Assembly (NCBI RefSeq): GCF_004364935.1
Contig: NZ_SOBT01000009.1
Coordinates: 457,994 to 521,993 of the forward strand
Direction of reading: 5' to 3'
DNA: 64,000 nt
Source of the DNA: Panacagrimonas perspica
GTDB lineage: Bacteria; Pseudomonadota; Gammaproteobacteria; Nevskiales; Nevskiaceae
Numbering within the stretch: the stretch's first letter is position 1; every line of letters starts with the position of its first letter. The notes beneath the pieces are model-generated. The model searched no databases, was not told where the DNA came from, and was given only the letters and a program-made list of their open reading frames with translations. This document shows, piece after piece, positions 51,004 to 63,661 of this stretch. A program made the translations under genes and the position numbers.

Positions 51004-52203
51004 TCAATTTCCGGCGGCGTAGCGCATCAGGTCGTACCCCTGGATCGTGGCGTCGATGACGTCCTTGGTCGCCCCGAACAGATCGATCGGGAGCCCGGCC
51101 AGCGGCGCCTGATCGTCGCCCGGCCAGTTATGACCGTCCCCGAGGGTGGCGGCCAATATGACCCGGCGCGCGTTCAGGCAGGGACCGGTGAAGTCGATCC
51201 GGGTGGTCCCGCTCGTCCGCGTCAGCGTGGCTTGCCGATCACTCCCTGTCGCGCACTGGTTCAGCCTTCGGAAGGCGGCGTAAATTTGCGGAACCGGCAT
51301 GGAGAGGTCGCCCGGAAGGCCACTGTAGGACGCAATCACATCGGCCGTCCCGTGAACGATGACCACTCCGACCGGCTGCGAGGGGTGGCAGGCCGCGATA
51401 TTGGCGGCCTGCTGGTTGCCCGCCACGGCCAGGATCGCGTCCACGTTCTGAGGTCGGTTGCAGGCGTAGAAGTAGGCCATCGGCGCGCCGTTCGAAAGGC
51501 CTGATGCGTAAAGCGGAATGTTTTGCGCGTTGAACAGGCCACGGGCGCTGGCCACCACCGCATCGAGAAGTCGCAGGTAGCTTTCGACCGGCTGGCTCGC
51601 CTGGGTAGGCCACCGCGACAGGATCCTGATGTCCTCCGGCAGGGGAAGTCCCGCGATCGGAAGCGAGGTGATCGCCGATGGCGCCTGCGGCACGAGCACC
51701 AGTACGTTGCGCGCCTTCGCGAGTTCTTCCAGCCGCGTGAGATTGGCGTAGTACTCGATCGGGGCATCGAGGTAATGGAGCGCCAGATAGACCGCCTCCG
51801 GCTGCCCGGTGCTCGGGCGGATCGCCAGGTACTTGACGTTGTTGAATCCACCGCCGCTGGCGGTGTGGCTGCTCACCGTTACGCCGACGCAGGGGATGAC
51901 CGCAACGCGGCTCTGCAGATACTGGGACTCGGGAATCGCGGAGCAAAACGCATAGCGGTTCAACGCGGGACTGCAATTTTCGCCGGCGATCACGCGTTCC
52001 GGCGTGAAATCCGTCTGGCAGTTCCGGGTATCCACCGGCGGAGGATTGCCCGTGCCCGGTCCTCCTGAGCCAGGATCATCAGAACCCGATGAGCCACCCC
52101 CGCCGCTGCATGCCGAGGTTAGAACGACAGCAACCGCACACAGAAAGCTTGTGAAAAAGGCGCGCACGGCGTCTCCGGCTCTGAAGGAAGGGCGGCGGCG
52201 CAT
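51004..52203 (-). CDS. LpqC/PHB-depolymerase-like esterase lipoprotein
   Basis: The 399-residue protein has a lipoprotein signal (hydrophobic [17 protein letters not shown], lipobox LTSAC), a Gly/Ser/Asp/Pro-rich spacer (about 35-60) and an alpha/beta hydrolase domain of the polyhydroxybutyrate depolymerase/LpqC type: nucleophile SGLSNGAPM, acid in HGTADVI and histidine in GDGHNWPG. It would be membrane-anchored and face the periplasm or surface. ATG 52203 is chosen because it starts the signal peptide. An operator-like palindrome (52236-52248) lies about 35 bp upstream and is shared with the PRISE-like gene. The substrate is uncertain. Confidence 0.86.
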   Translation of the reverse strand: MRRRPSFRAGDAVRAFFTSFLCAVAVVLTSACSGGGGSSGSDDPGSGGPGTGNPPPVDTRNCQTDFTPERVIAGENCSPALNRYAFCSAIPESQYLQSRVAVIPCVGVTVSSHTASGGGFNNVKYLAIRPSTGQPEAVYLALHYLDAPIEYYANLTRLEELAKARNVLVLVPQAPSAITSLPIAGLPLPEDIRILSRWPTQASQPVESYLRLLDAVVASARGLFNAQNIPLYASGLSNGAPMAYFYACNRPQNVDAILAVAGNQQAANIAACHPSQPVGVVIVHGTADVIASYSGLPGDLSMPVPQIYAAFRRLNQCATGSDRQATLTRTSGTTRIDFTGPCLNARRVILAATLGDGHNWPGDDQAPLAGLPIDLFGATKDVIDATIQGYDLMRYAAGN

Positions 52204-52235
52204 GATCTCATCCGCTCGTCGGTACCTGCAAACCA

Positions 52236-52248
52236 ATTGTCCGACAAC
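52236..52248. promoter_or_regulatory. operator-like site ATTGTCCGACAAC
   Basis: This near-palindrome shares 12 of 13 bases with the site at 33975-33987. It lies 33-45 bp upstream of the LpqC-like ATG and about 90 bp upstream of the divergent small lipoprotein gene, so it could regulate either. Confidence 0.45.
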
Positions 52249-52338
52249 CCGCCCAGGTGCGCGGCTGTTCTGGATGGGCTGACAGGGAATCCCGACCAAG
52301 CCATGATCGGTTACTTCAGCAGCCTACGACGGCCACTC

Positions 52339-52677
52339 ATGCGACCCACTCTCATCGCTCCCTTGATCGTCACCGGCCTGCTCGCGGCGTGCACCCAGGA
52401 AACGCAGAACCAGATCGGGCGCTCGGTCCAGAACTGGACAGGCACGAACGGCGTTCTCGAGATTTACGCCGGCGCACAGGTCGTCCGGCGATTCATCCAC
52501 GTCGACAAACTATCGACGGCGTACGGCACCACCGACGCCGAGTCCCGACCCTATCGCTTCGGCTACGGCGTCATGGACGAGAACCTGAACGGCCAGAAGG
52601 ACGAAGGGGAGCGAAAAGTCTATTTCGAGCTCAGCGACTACAGCACCCCGTACCTGTTCTTCGAATCCCCGCGCTGA
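52339..52677 (+). CDS. small lipoprotein of unknown function
   Basis: The 112-residue protein has a lipoprotein signal (MRPTLIAPLIVTGLLAAC, lipobox LAAC) and a short mature domain with aromatic beta-type segments and an EF-hand-like acidic stretch (DENLNGQKDEGE). I do not recognise a family. ATG 52339 gives a compact signal; ATG 52303 is an upstream alternative. It is divergent from the LpqC-like gene. Confidence 0.7.
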   Translation: MRPTLIAPLIVTGLLAACTQETQNQIGRSVQNWTGTNGVLEIYAGAQVVRRFIHVDKLSTAYGTTDAESRPYRFGYGVMDENLNGQKDEGERKVYFELSDYSTPYLFFESPR

Positions 52678-52748
52678 GCAGGCTCATCATCGAAAGGGCC
52701 CTCGGGGCCTGACACAAGCGCCGGGTTCAGGGCTTTACCGGCCGTGCT

Positions 52749-53075
52749 TCACGAAGCCAGGAACCCGCCAATCACCGCGCCCAACAGGCGCGTTCCGGCG
52801 TCGATGAACCCGAGAACGAGTCCGCCCAGGCCTGCGACGGCGCCGATCAGGATCATCCCGCTGAGCATCGTGCCCAGCACCGCGAACAGGACGGCAATCA
52901 GGACCGAGGACATCACCCAGGCCACCAGTGCCGAGCCGACCCCGCCCGAAACCTTGCCGCCCACCACGCCGCCGATGAAGCCACCCACTCCGGGAATCCA
53001 GAACAGCAGGACGGAGATCACGATCATCCAGATCGCTCCGCCCATGATCGAGCCATCGCCTTTTCCCTCTGCCAT
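52749..53075 (-). CDS. glycine-rich membrane protein
   Basis: The 108-residue protein has about four hydrophobic segments rich in GxxxG patterns (for example GGVVGGKVSGGVGSALV), suggesting close helix packing. AGGAGA precedes ATG 53075 (MAEGKGDGSIM). No family was recognised. It is divergent from slyD. Confidence 0.75.
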   Translation of the reverse strand: MAEGKGDGSIMGGAIWMIVISVLLFWIPGVGGFIGGVVGGKVSGGVGSALVAWVMSSVLIAVLFAVLGTMLSGMILIGAVAGLGGLVLGFIDAGTRLLGAVIGGFLAS

Positions 53076-53193
53076 GTGCGTCTCCTTGACCTGGTGCTGA
53101 TGCCTTGAACCCGATGTCCGAATCCGTCCCGATGTCCCAGACGGAGCGTGTTGCGTTAACCTCTGCGGCCTTTTTCCGTCCCCGGATCGTGCC

Positions 53194-53676
53194 ATGCAAA
53201 TCGCCGAACGCGCTGTCGTCAGCATCCACTACAAGCTCACCGACGACGCGGGCGAAGTACTCGATTCGTCAGAGGGCGGCGAACCGCTCACCTATCTGCA
53301 GGGCGCCGGCAACATCATCCCGGGACTCGAGAAAGCGCTGGTCGGGAAGCAGACCGGTGACCGTCTCGATGTCCGCGTCGAGCCCTCCGAGGGCTACGGC
53401 GATCACGATCAGAGCCTGATCCAGCAAGTGCCGCGCCGCGCCTTCCAGGGCGTCAAGGACGTCAAGGCCGGCATGCGCTTCCAGACCCAGGGTCCCAACG
53501 GACCCACCAGCGTCGTCATCACGCGCGTCGCCGGCGACATGGTCACGATCGACGGCAATCATCCGCTCGCAGGGCAGCACCTGAACTTCGCGGTGGAAAT
53601 CGCCGACGTCCGCGAGGCGAGCGCCGAAGAGCTCGAGCACGGCCACGTGCACGGACCCGGCGGCCATCACCACTAA
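53194..53676 (+). CDS. slyD: FKBP-type peptidyl-prolyl isomerase SlyD
   Basis: The 160-residue protein has the FKBP fold interrupted by the insert-in-flap chaperone domain (about 70-125). Key motifs are VSIHYKLTDDAGEVLDSS, LQGAGNIIPGLEKAL and GNHPLAGQHLNF. The C-terminus is a short histidine-rich metal-binding tail (HGHVHGPGGHHH), shorter than in E. coli, which in E. coli serves nickel delivery to hydrogenase. It is cytoplasmic. A bidirectional hairpin follows its stop. Confidence 0.96.
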   Translation: MQIAERAVVSIHYKLTDDAGEVLDSSEGGEPLTYLQGAGNIIPGLEKALVGKQTGDRLDVRVEPSEGYGDHDQSLIQQVPRRAFQGVKDVKAGMRFQTQGPNGPTSVVITRVAGDMVTIDGNHPLAGQHLNFAVEIADVREASAEELEHGHVHGPGGHHH

Positions 53677-53689
53677 GCGGCAAGCGCAT

Positions 53690-53722
53690 GGCGGCTGATC
53701 GCGCGACGCGCGATCAGCCGCC
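53690..53722. terminator. bidirectional terminator between slyD and a convergent gene
   Basis: GGCGGCTGATCGCGC (53690-53704) and its exact complement (53708-53722) form a 15-bp stem around loop GAC. It overlaps the last codons of the minus-strand gene that ends at 53714. There is no T tract. Confidence 0.65.
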
Positions 53723-54421
53723 GACGATCTGCTTGGGAATGGATCCGAACTTCTCGTCCCACTGATCGCGCTCGCGGACCAGCCGCAGGTCCTGCCAGAT
53801 CACGAAGGGCTCGGTTCTCAACTGACGGCCTACCGGGCTGACCGCAAGATCCACGGTGCTGGCCACGCGCAGGTTCCCGGTGGTCTTCTCCGCACGCGCG
53901 TTGGCATCGCGCGGAAGGTCCAGCGCGCGCAACTTGCGGGCGTAAGCCTCCGCGTCGGTCGGCACGAACTCGACCTGGTAAAGCCGGTTGTTAAAAAACT
54001 GGAGGGTCAACCGCCCCTTCGAGTCGAGGTGCACGTAATCCTGCACTTTCACGGTGTCGAAACCGTACGGCGGATAGCTTGACGACTCTACGGCACGGCG
54101 GCTGTTGGTGGTCCACTGCTCGTAGCCCGATGCCGACAGCGAGGACGTGACCGATTGCAGGTCCTCGTAGCTGCGGAAGCGATCACAGAGCGTGACGCCC
54201 ACGGCGACGCGCGTGTACTGCGTCGAATCCGGATGGGGCTCCGGCTTCAGGAACGCAGGAATGGCCTTTTCCGGAAGCTTGGCGAAGCGCATCAGATCGA
54301 GCGCATTCAGCCCCCACACCGCCACCACGCCGATCACCAGCCACCGCAGCGGCTTCAGCTTGCGCCACCAGGTCGGTGGATCGAGCCAATGCGAGGACTC
54401 GGGTTTACCGGCGTTGGTCAT
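53714..54421 (-). CDS. single-pass membrane protein of unknown function
   Basis: The 235-residue protein has a Trp-rich cytoplasmic N-terminus, one membrane helix (about 26-45, PLRWLVIGVVAVWGLNAL) and an extracytoplasmic domain of about 185 residues with alternating beta and alpha character (VGVTLCDRFRSYEDL, LTLQFFNNRLYQVEF). ATG 54421 is preferred to an upstream extension. I recognise no family. It lies downstream of metH on the same strand (100 bp gap) without an obvious link. Confidence 0.75.
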   Translation of the reverse strand: MTNAGKPESSHWLDPPTWWRKLKPLRWLVIGVVAVWGLNALDLMRFAKLPEKAIPAFLKPEPHPDSTQYTRVAVGVTLCDRFRSYEDLQSVTSSLSASGYEQWTTNSRRAVESSSYPPYGFDTVKVQDYVHLDSKGRLTLQFFNNRLYQVEFVPTDAEAYARKLRALDLPRDANARAEKTTGNLRVASTVDLAVSPVGRQLRTEPFVIWQDLRLVRERDQWDEKFGSIPKQIVGG

Positions 54422-54521
54422 AGAGTGCGACGCTCCCTCGCGCTCGATCCTGATGGCTGGTCTGAATTGTACGTCCGCCAGCCGGGCAGCCCGCATCCTG
54501 CACGGATTCTTGCGCCGGCGC

Positions 54522-58319
<3,798 letters not shown>

Positions 58320-58325
58320 GGTCGA

Positions 58326-58331
58326 ATTATA
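58326..58331 (-). promoter_or_regulatory. TATAAT -10 box immediately upstream of metH
   Basis: On the minus strand a perfect TATAAT is followed by TCGACC and then the metH ATG. The expected transcription start would fall at or next to the A of the ATG, giving a leaderless mRNA. There is no Shine-Dalgarno. A -35 box at standard spacing is poor (TCCGCA), so an activator may be needed; a CTTAT/ATAAG inverted repeat lies just upstream (58345-58358). Confidence 0.5.
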
Positions 58332-58518
58332 CGCCTCGTATCCTCTTATGCGGATAAGCGGATATCACTTCGATGGATGATCGTGGCCGGCTTTCGTGAT
58401 GATCCGATCCGCAGGCCGTTCATCGGCAGCCCCGCCCCCGGCGTCCGATGATCGCCCCCGGATGCAGCCGTCTTGCACAACATACTGAGTACAGGGTTAA
58501 TGTTCGTCCCCGGCCGGG

Positions 58519-58544
58519 GGCCCCACATCGGGGGATGTGGGGCC
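58519..58544 (+). promoter_or_regulatory. hairpin in the leader of the DUF1631 gene
   Basis: GGCCCCACATC (58519-58529) and its exact complement (58534-58544) enclose GGGG, forming a strong 11-bp stem 35 bp before the DUF1631 ATG. It could be a leader structure. It has no T tract. Confidence 0.5.
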
Positions 58545-58578
58545 GAAACCAGGTCCGAATCTTGAGAGAACCATACCG

Positions 58579-61011
58579 ATGAGCGCTACCGTGCATCGCC
58601 TGTTCCCCAACAACGGGAACAAGCCGCACTCCTCGTCTGCCTCGGCCGGTCCGCTCGGTCCCGCAGCCGTGAATCCGCTGATCGAGGCGCTGCGGAACGC
58701 CACGACGCCCGTGCTCCTCAAGCAGTTGCGCGCCATGTTCGAAGGTGCGGACGACGCGCTGTTCGGCATGAGCGAGCGCGCCTCGGCGCTTGAAGACCAG
58801 CGATCGTCGTTCGACATCATGCGCATGCTGCGCCTCGAGCGGCGCAACATCGAGACCGAGTTCGGCAACGTGCTCGCGGCCAGTTTCCAGGGGTCCGCGG
58901 AAATCCTGTACGAGGAGTTCGACCTCGATCGCCTCTCGATCGCTCCGACCGAAGAGCTGGAAGAGCGCATCGCCGTCGGCAACCTGGTGACAAAGGCCGA
59001 GAACCTCCACCAGATCCTGCTCACCGAGCTCGCCGCCCGGGTCACGCACATGATCCGCGACCTCGGCATTCCGATCTCGCGCCATACGCTGACGCCCACC
59101 GTCGTCTGCAACGCCTTCAAGAACAGCATCGCCGGCCTGGATCTGCCGCTGCCGGTTCGCATCCTTCTCTACAAGCTGTTCGATCGTTCCTGCGCCGCCC
59201 GCCTGAACGAGCCGCTCGAGGCGGCCATCAAGGTTCTCGACGCCCACAAGATCAGGGCGCCGGAGCCGGAAAAGGCCGTCGCGGCCTCGTGGTCTCCATA
59301 CGGCTCCCCTCCGGTGCCGGTGCAGGGCGAGGATCGGCTCGAACCGCCCATTCTCGACAGCTCCACGCGCGGTGCGCTGCGCGACATCGGCAGCGTGGTG
59401 AGCGGCTATCGCCAGCAGGACGCGGAGTTCGCCGAGGAGCTTCTGAGCTTCGCGGACATCGAGGAAGAACACCCGAGCGTCGGCCGTGTCGCGCCCGCAC
59501 AGCGCATGTCGCTGGTCGGACAGATGTGCAACGAGATCCTGTCCGATCCGCACTTGCCACCCACGATGCGGCCGCTGTTCGAGCGGCTGCGCTTCCCGCT
59601 GATCAAGATCGCGCTCGCCGACGGCACGTTTTTCGCCAATCGCGCGCATCCGGTTCGCCGGCTGGTGGCCGAGGCAGCGGAAACGGCCGCGTCGTCGCGC
59701 GTGGCGACGTCGGCCGTGGTGCGCCGGCTCGAAGAACGCCTGCGGCACATTGCAGAGCAGATCGACCTGTCGGCCACGTTCGTCCGCCCGCAGCTTTCGC
59801 ATCTGCTGCCGCTGACGATGCCGCAGATCGCGTCCTTCCTCGACCAGCAGCGCGAAGAATCGGAAATCCGCCGGGAGAGCGTACTCAACAAGGTGCGCCG
59901 CACGGTCGCGCAAGAGCTCGAAGTGCACACGCTCGGCCGCAAACCGCCGATGCCGCTGGTCAACTTCCTGCGCATGGGCTGGGGCCCGCTGATGGCGGCG
60001 CGCCTGCTGCGTCATGGCATGAACAGCCGGAGCTGGATCGACGCGATCAATCGCCTGGTGCAGATCCTGGCGAGCATGGACGTCATCGACGTCAGCAGCG
60101 ACCACCTCGCGATGCGGGGCGAAATCCTGAACTCGGTTGGCGTAGAACTCGCCGGGATCGGGATGCGCGAGGACAAGGTCGCCGCCGCCAAGGGCTTCCT
60201 CGAGAAGACCTACGCCGAAGTCGACGCCCGGGCCGCCCGGCTCTCGCCCGAAGAACGCGAGATGAAGGCCAACGAGCTCGAGCTGCTCACGCCGATGGAA
60301 ACCGCGGCCGTCATGGCCGACTTCCCGGCTCCCGGCAGCACGGAGTCGCGCGCGCCGGCATTGGAAGCCCTGCGCGAGCCGCTTCGCCAGGAACCGGCAC
60401 GCGATGCGCTGCTGGACTTCGTCCTCACGCTGCCGGAAGCGACGCAACCAACGCCGACCTCCAGACAATCCGCGACACCCCCGCCGGTCGCCGACGCACC
60501 TCGCGTCATCGACACTCTTCCGAGCCAGGCAACGCCCCCGGCGCCCATGGAGGCCAGGACGCAGAGCGTCACGCCTCCGGCCGCCAAACCACTTGATGCG
60601 GCCCCGCGATCAGGTTCGACCCGAGCGATCGAACCGTCCACCGCTCCTGCCGATCGCAAAGACGATATCGGCAGCCCCGCCACGATGCCTGCGGCGGCTG
60701 CGCCCTCCCCCACCGACGGCCAACTCGAGCGCGACGCGTCGAACGCCGATCTGCTGGCGCTTTGCCTGACCGCCGAGAGCTGGTTCCGCGTGTACGACGC
60801 CAGCAACGGACAGACGCTCTGGCTGAAGGTTTCGCGCTATTACCCGGAACACGACACCGTCGGCTTCAACGGCTTCGATGCCAAGAAGACGCTGTCGATC
60901 CGCGCCAGCAAGTTCGTGGAGGATCTGGTGGCGGGCCGCTCGGAGCCGGTGAACGCCTCGCCGGCGCAGCAACGCGCCATGGCCGAGCTCAGGGCGCGGC
61001 ACAAGTCCTGA
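58579..61011 (+). CDS. DUF1631 family protein
   Basis: The 810-residue protein belongs to the DUF1631 family, often mis-annotated as thymidine phosphorylase. It is mostly alpha-helical and soluble (about 1-600), has a proline/alanine/threonine-rich linker (about 620-725) and a C-terminal module (about 735-800, ESWFRVYDASNGQTLWLKVS, VGFNGFDAKKTLSIRASKF) shaped like a PilZ-type small beta barrel. ATG 58579 (MSATVHRLFPNNG) is chosen. The family has no established biochemical function; the C-terminal barrel suggests nucleotide or protein binding. Divergent from metH. Confidence 0.85.
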   Translation: MSATVHRLFPNNGNKPHSSSASAGPLGPAAVNPLIEALRNATTPVLLKQLRAMFEGADDALFGMSERASALEDQRSSFDIMRMLRLERRNIETEFGNVLAASFQGSAEILYEEFDLDRLSIAPTEELEERIAVGNLVTKAENLHQILLTELAARVTHMIRDLGIPISRHTLTPTVVCNAFKNSIAGLDLPLPVRILLYKLFDRSCAARLNEPLEAAIKVLDAHKIRAPEPEKAVAASWSPYGSPPVPVQGEDRLEPPILDSSTRGALRDIGSVVSGYRQQDAEFAEELLSFADIEEEHPSVGRVAPAQRMSLVGQMCNEILSDPHLPPTMRPLFERLRFPLIKIALADGTFFANRAHPVRRLVAEAAETAASSRVATSAVVRRLEERLRHIAEQIDLSATFVRPQLSHLLPLTMPQIASFLDQQREESEIRRESVLNKVRRTVAQELEVHTLGRKPPMPLVNFLRMGWGPLMAARLLRHGMNSRSWIDAINRLVQILASMDVIDVSSDHLAMRGEILNSVGVELAGIGMREDKVAAAKGFLEKTYAEVDARAARLSPEEREMKANELELLTPMETAAVMADFPAPGSTESRAPALEALREPLRQEPARDALLDFVLTLPEATQPTPTSRQSATPPPVADAPRVIDTLPSQATPPAPMEARTQSVTPPAAKPLDAAPRSGSTRAIEPSTAPADRKDDIGSPATMPAAAAPSPTDGQLERDASNADLLALCLTAESWFRVYDASNGQTLWLKVSRYYPEHDTVGFNGFDAKKTLSIRASKFVEDLVAGRSEPVNASPAQQRAMAELRARHKS

Positions 61012-61015
61012 TGCT

Positions 61016-61663
61016 TCAGCGCGGAAGCGGCAGCGTGTGAACGAACACGCCGCGATCCTCGCGGCGGGACAGCTCCACGAGCGCTGCCGCGACATCCTCG
61101 GCGCGAATCGCGCGGTATTTCGCCAGTCGACCCAGCATCAGCGGGTTGATGGCCGGCGCCAACTTCTGGGCAATCGCTTCGCCTAGCCGCTTCTCGGAGC
61201 GATCACCCAGCAGCAACGAAGGCTGGACGATGTGCAGCGTGTCGAATGCCGTTTCGCGCAGCGCCTGCTCGGCGCGTCCCTTGACCCGGCTGTAGTAGAT
61301 CGGCGAGCGCGGATCGGCAGACAAGGACGACACCACGAATAGACGTCGTGCGCCCGCTGCGTGCGCGGCGCGCGCGAAATTCACGACCATGTGGTAGTCC
61401 ACCGCCTCGAATGCGGCCTTCGAACCCGCGGCCCGCAGCGTCGTGCCCAGACAGCAGAACGCGTCGTCCGCCGCCAGCCTCGCGGTGATCTTTCCCAGAT
61501 CGGTCAGATCGGATTTGACCGCCTCGAGCTGCGCGCGAGTCACAGCCGGTGATCGGCGGCCCACCGCGATGACCTTGGGGTAACGCGAATCGTCCAGCAG
61601 CCGCGTGAGCAGATGCCGCCCCACCAGGCCGGTGTAGCCGGCCACGACCGCAGTACGAATCAT
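61016..61663 (-). CDS. TIP30/HTATIP2-like NAD(P)-binding oxidoreductase
   Basis: The 215-residue short SDR-like protein has the dinucleotide motif GYTGLVG at the N-terminus, GRRSP for cofactor phosphate, CCLGTT after beta-4 and the active-site pair in YYSRVKG. The closest type is the TIP30 (HTATIP2) atypical SDR family. The start is ATG 61663 (MIRTAVVAGYTG). Its stop lies four bases from the convergent DUF1631 stop. The substrate is unknown. Confidence 0.85.
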   Translation of the reverse strand: MIRTAVVAGYTGLVGRHLLTRLLDDSRYPKVIAVGRRSPAVTRAQLEAVKSDLTDLGKITARLAADDAFCCLGTTLRAAGSKAAFEAVDYHMVVNFARAAHAAGARRLFVVSSLSADPRSPIYYSRVKGRAEQALRETAFDTLHIVQPSLLLGDRSEKRLGEAIAQKLAPAINPLMLGRLAKYRAIRAEDVAAALVELSRREDRGVFVHTLPLPR

Positions 61664-62289
61664 GAACACGTTCCCCGAACGAGACCCCGGAGTCTATCGA
61701 AGACCTGCTGCGGCGTTCAGGTGAGGACGCTTCGGCATTCGGTTCGAGGCGACCCGCCCCAACTTCTCCAATGACCCCGCGATTCCCAGCGCGATCGCGC
61801 CCGTCTTCTGCTACGGCCGATCCCGGGGCGCAAGCATCACCAGCGGCCACCAGCGCGCCGCACGACCGTCGATACAGCGCATGCCTCCGCTGTCCACCCA
61901 CGTGATCGATGCGCGGGGTGTGAATCTGATCGGCCAGTGGATCGACGCCGAGGCACCCTGAACGGGCAAGAGAGTCCGCGTGCCGCGGCAGATCGAGCGT
62001 GCCTCAGATGTGGTGCGATGTCGGGAATCGAAAGGCGAATCCATGCGATTGATATCGCATCGCTTTCCCGGTGGAACTACCCCTTGTTACTCACGTAGTT
62101 ACTCACTGGACGACGCGACTCTGGCCTAGTCGAGCCCCTCATCGGCCTATCGGTTACGGTGGCTTTAGCCGTGGCCATCTACAGCACATCCCCTAGCTCG
62201 CCGACCTTTTCATCTGAGATTTAGGATCTCACCCCGGCGGAGCGGGCCCGCAAGTCGAACAGACATAGTCCTTCCGTTCTTTCCTAATC
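61664..62289. other. 626-bp gap without a supported gene
   Basis: Both strands have short open frames (for example 61811-62044 minus and a 26-codon plus frame near 61880), but none has a credible start, ribosome-binding site or family match. From about 62060 on, base composition becomes more AT-rich than upstream, marking the approach to the toxin-antitoxin region. It may be a decayed gene or island boundary. Confidence 0.4.
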
Positions 62290-62305
62290 GTATCCCATAG
62301 GATAC
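62290..62305. promoter_or_regulatory. palindromic operator of the toxin-antitoxin operon
   Basis: GTATCC-CATA-GGATAC is a perfect 6-bp inverted repeat ending 9 bp before the toxin GTG. Type II antitoxins repress their own promoter through such sites, and the position overlaps the likely promoter and start of the operon. Confidence 0.6.
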
Positions 62306-62314
62306 ATTACGCAC

Positions 62315-62605
62315 GTGATCGAAGTGCGCCAATCGGAAGAGTTCGCGGGATGGCTGAACGGCCTGAAGGACGGGAAAGGCCGTTCGATCATCGTCGGCCG
62401 CATCGCGCGGATGGAACTCGGCAACTTCGGCGATTCGAAGTCGGTTGGCGGCGAAGTGAGCGAGCTGCGGGTGGCCTTCGGACCCGGCTACCGCGTGTAC
62501 TTCACGGTCCGCGGCTCGGTTGTTGTGATCCTGCTCTGCGGCGGCGACAAGGGCTCGCAGAAGCGTGACATTGCCAAGGCGAAACAGATGGTCAAGGAGA
62601 TTTAG
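62315..62605 (+). CDS. RelE/HigB-type toxin (addiction module killer protein)
   Basis: The 96-residue protein fits the TIGR02683-type killer family in the RelE/ParE superfamily. Signatures are FAGWLNGLKDGKGRSIIVGRI at the N-terminus, GYRVYF in the core strand and LLCGGDKGSQKRDIAKAK at the C-terminus. Such toxins usually cleave mRNA on the ribosome. It starts at GTG 62315. The toxin precedes the antitoxin (the higBA order), with a two-base gap, so the pair is one operon. Confidence 0.92.
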   Translation: MIEVRQSEEFAGWLNGLKDGKGRSIIVGRIARMELGNFGDSKSVGGEVSELRVAFGPGYRVYFTVRGSVVVILLCGGDKGSQKRDIAKAKQMVKEI

Positions 62606-62607
62606 AC

Positions 62608-62988
62608 ATGCCCCTCAAAACGACGAAGTTCGACGCAGCGGAGTACCTCAAGACGCCGGAGGATGTCGCTTCTTTCCTCAACGACGCATTCGAAACCGGA
62701 GCGCCCGAGGAGATCGTGCACGCGCTCGGAATCGCGGCGCGCGCGCGCGGTATGACCGAAGTGGCCAAGCTGGCTGGAGTTGGCCGGGAGAGCCTTTACA
62801 AGGCGCTGGGCGAGGGCGGCAACCCTGAATTCAGCACCGTCATGAAAGTAGCGCAGGCGCTCGGCGTTGTGCTGACCGTGCAATGGCGCGCACCTGATCC
62901 GCTGAGCAAGCTGCTCCCTGAAACGGACGGGAAGGTGCTTGTACAAACGTCGAAGCCGCGCACGTCCAAGGTTCGCGCTGCTGCGTAA
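62608..62988 (+). CDS. HigA-type antitoxin, helix-turn-helix (addiction module antidote)
   Basis: The 126-residue protein matches the TIGR02684-type antidote family: FDAAEYLKTPEDVASFLNDA at the start, then the helix-turn-helix MTEVAKLAGVGRESLYKAL and GNPEFSTVMKVAQALG. It should neutralise the upstream toxin and, through its DNA-binding domain, bind the palindrome at 62290-62305. An AAGGAGA ribosome-binding site is embedded in the toxin end. The C-terminal 25 residues beyond the usual end are basic. Confidence 0.92.
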   Translation: MPLKTTKFDAAEYLKTPEDVASFLNDAFETGAPEEIVHALGIAARARGMTEVAKLAGVGRESLYKALGEGGNPEFSTVMKVAQALGVVLTVQWRAPDPLSKLLPETDGKVLVQTSKPRTSKVRAAA

Positions 62989-63157
62989 ACGGGCGATGTC
63001 ACGGAGCTCTGCCGAGCTCACTCCCAAGGCTTCTGAAACTGGCTGCTCCGGGCCCCTCTCTCGACCCGCTTTGCGCACACGCTAATCGGGGGGCCCACAG
63101 CCAATAGGCGAACCATGGGAGAAAGATGCCCCATGTGCTTCCAATGGCGGGCTGAAG

Positions 63158-63661
63158 TTACTTAGGGTCTTTCGCGAGTCCAGCCATCGTCTTTGCGTAC
63201 TCGGCTCGCTTTTTTGCGTTGGCTTCTTTCAGGCGGATCTGGTCCATGAATGCGCTGGTCTCGTCAAACCACATCGCGATCAATGCAAGTGACGAAAGGC
63301 TCAGCCCAGCCAGTAGCCCGATCACAATAGCGGACAGGAGTGACAGACGTTCGTCCATAGCTGTAATAAGCCATACAACAGCTACGCAGGCGAGACAGCC
63401 TGCCCCAGTAATCCAAAGCCTCCGACGCACCTCTCGCACTTTGACGGCTAGTCTATCCTGTTCACGAGACGATAGCCCTGCCATGCCCGTCATGTCCCAA
63501 GCTTTTCGATAGAGCAATAGTTCGAGCGCCCAAGCGAGCGTCAGAATGCTAGACATGAGCTTGAGCGAATCCATTTGCAGCAGATCCGGGAAGCGCAACC
63601 ACCCAATAGCGAAAACGCCCGGAAGAAGAAACGGAGGAAGGTATCGGGCTACGCGAAACAT
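63158..63661 (-). CDS. membrane protein of unknown function, low-GC
   Basis: The 167-residue protein has about four hydrophobic segments (roughly 8-25, 38-52, 85-103, 108-130) and a charged C-terminal tail (IRLKEANAKKRAEYAKTM). No family recognised. Codon use is noticeably less GC-rich than in the core genes upstream, which suggests recent acquisition. Its ATG directly follows the stop of a 39-codon gene (TAAATG), so translation is coupled. Confidence 0.65.
   Translation of the reverse strand: MFRVARYLPPFLLPGVFAIGWLRFPDLLQMDSLKLMSSILTLAWALELLLYRKAWDMTGMAGLSSREQDRLAVKVREVRRRLWITGAGCLACVAVVWLITAMDERLSLLSAIVIGLLAGLSLSSLALIAMWFDETSAFMDQIRLKEANAKKRAEYAKTMAGLAKDPK

Noticed and set aside
58473-58501. 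TTGCAC-17-GTTAAT as a promoter for the DUF1631 gene
   Set aside because: Spacing is ideal, but only three of six and four of six bases match consensus, which is too weak to list as a feature.
61811-62044. 77-codon minus-strand frame ending in a Trp-rich stretch
   Set aside because: The tail vaguely resembles a small membrane-linked family, but there is no ribosome-binding site and a competing frame on the other strand looks equally plausible, so I could not support a gene.
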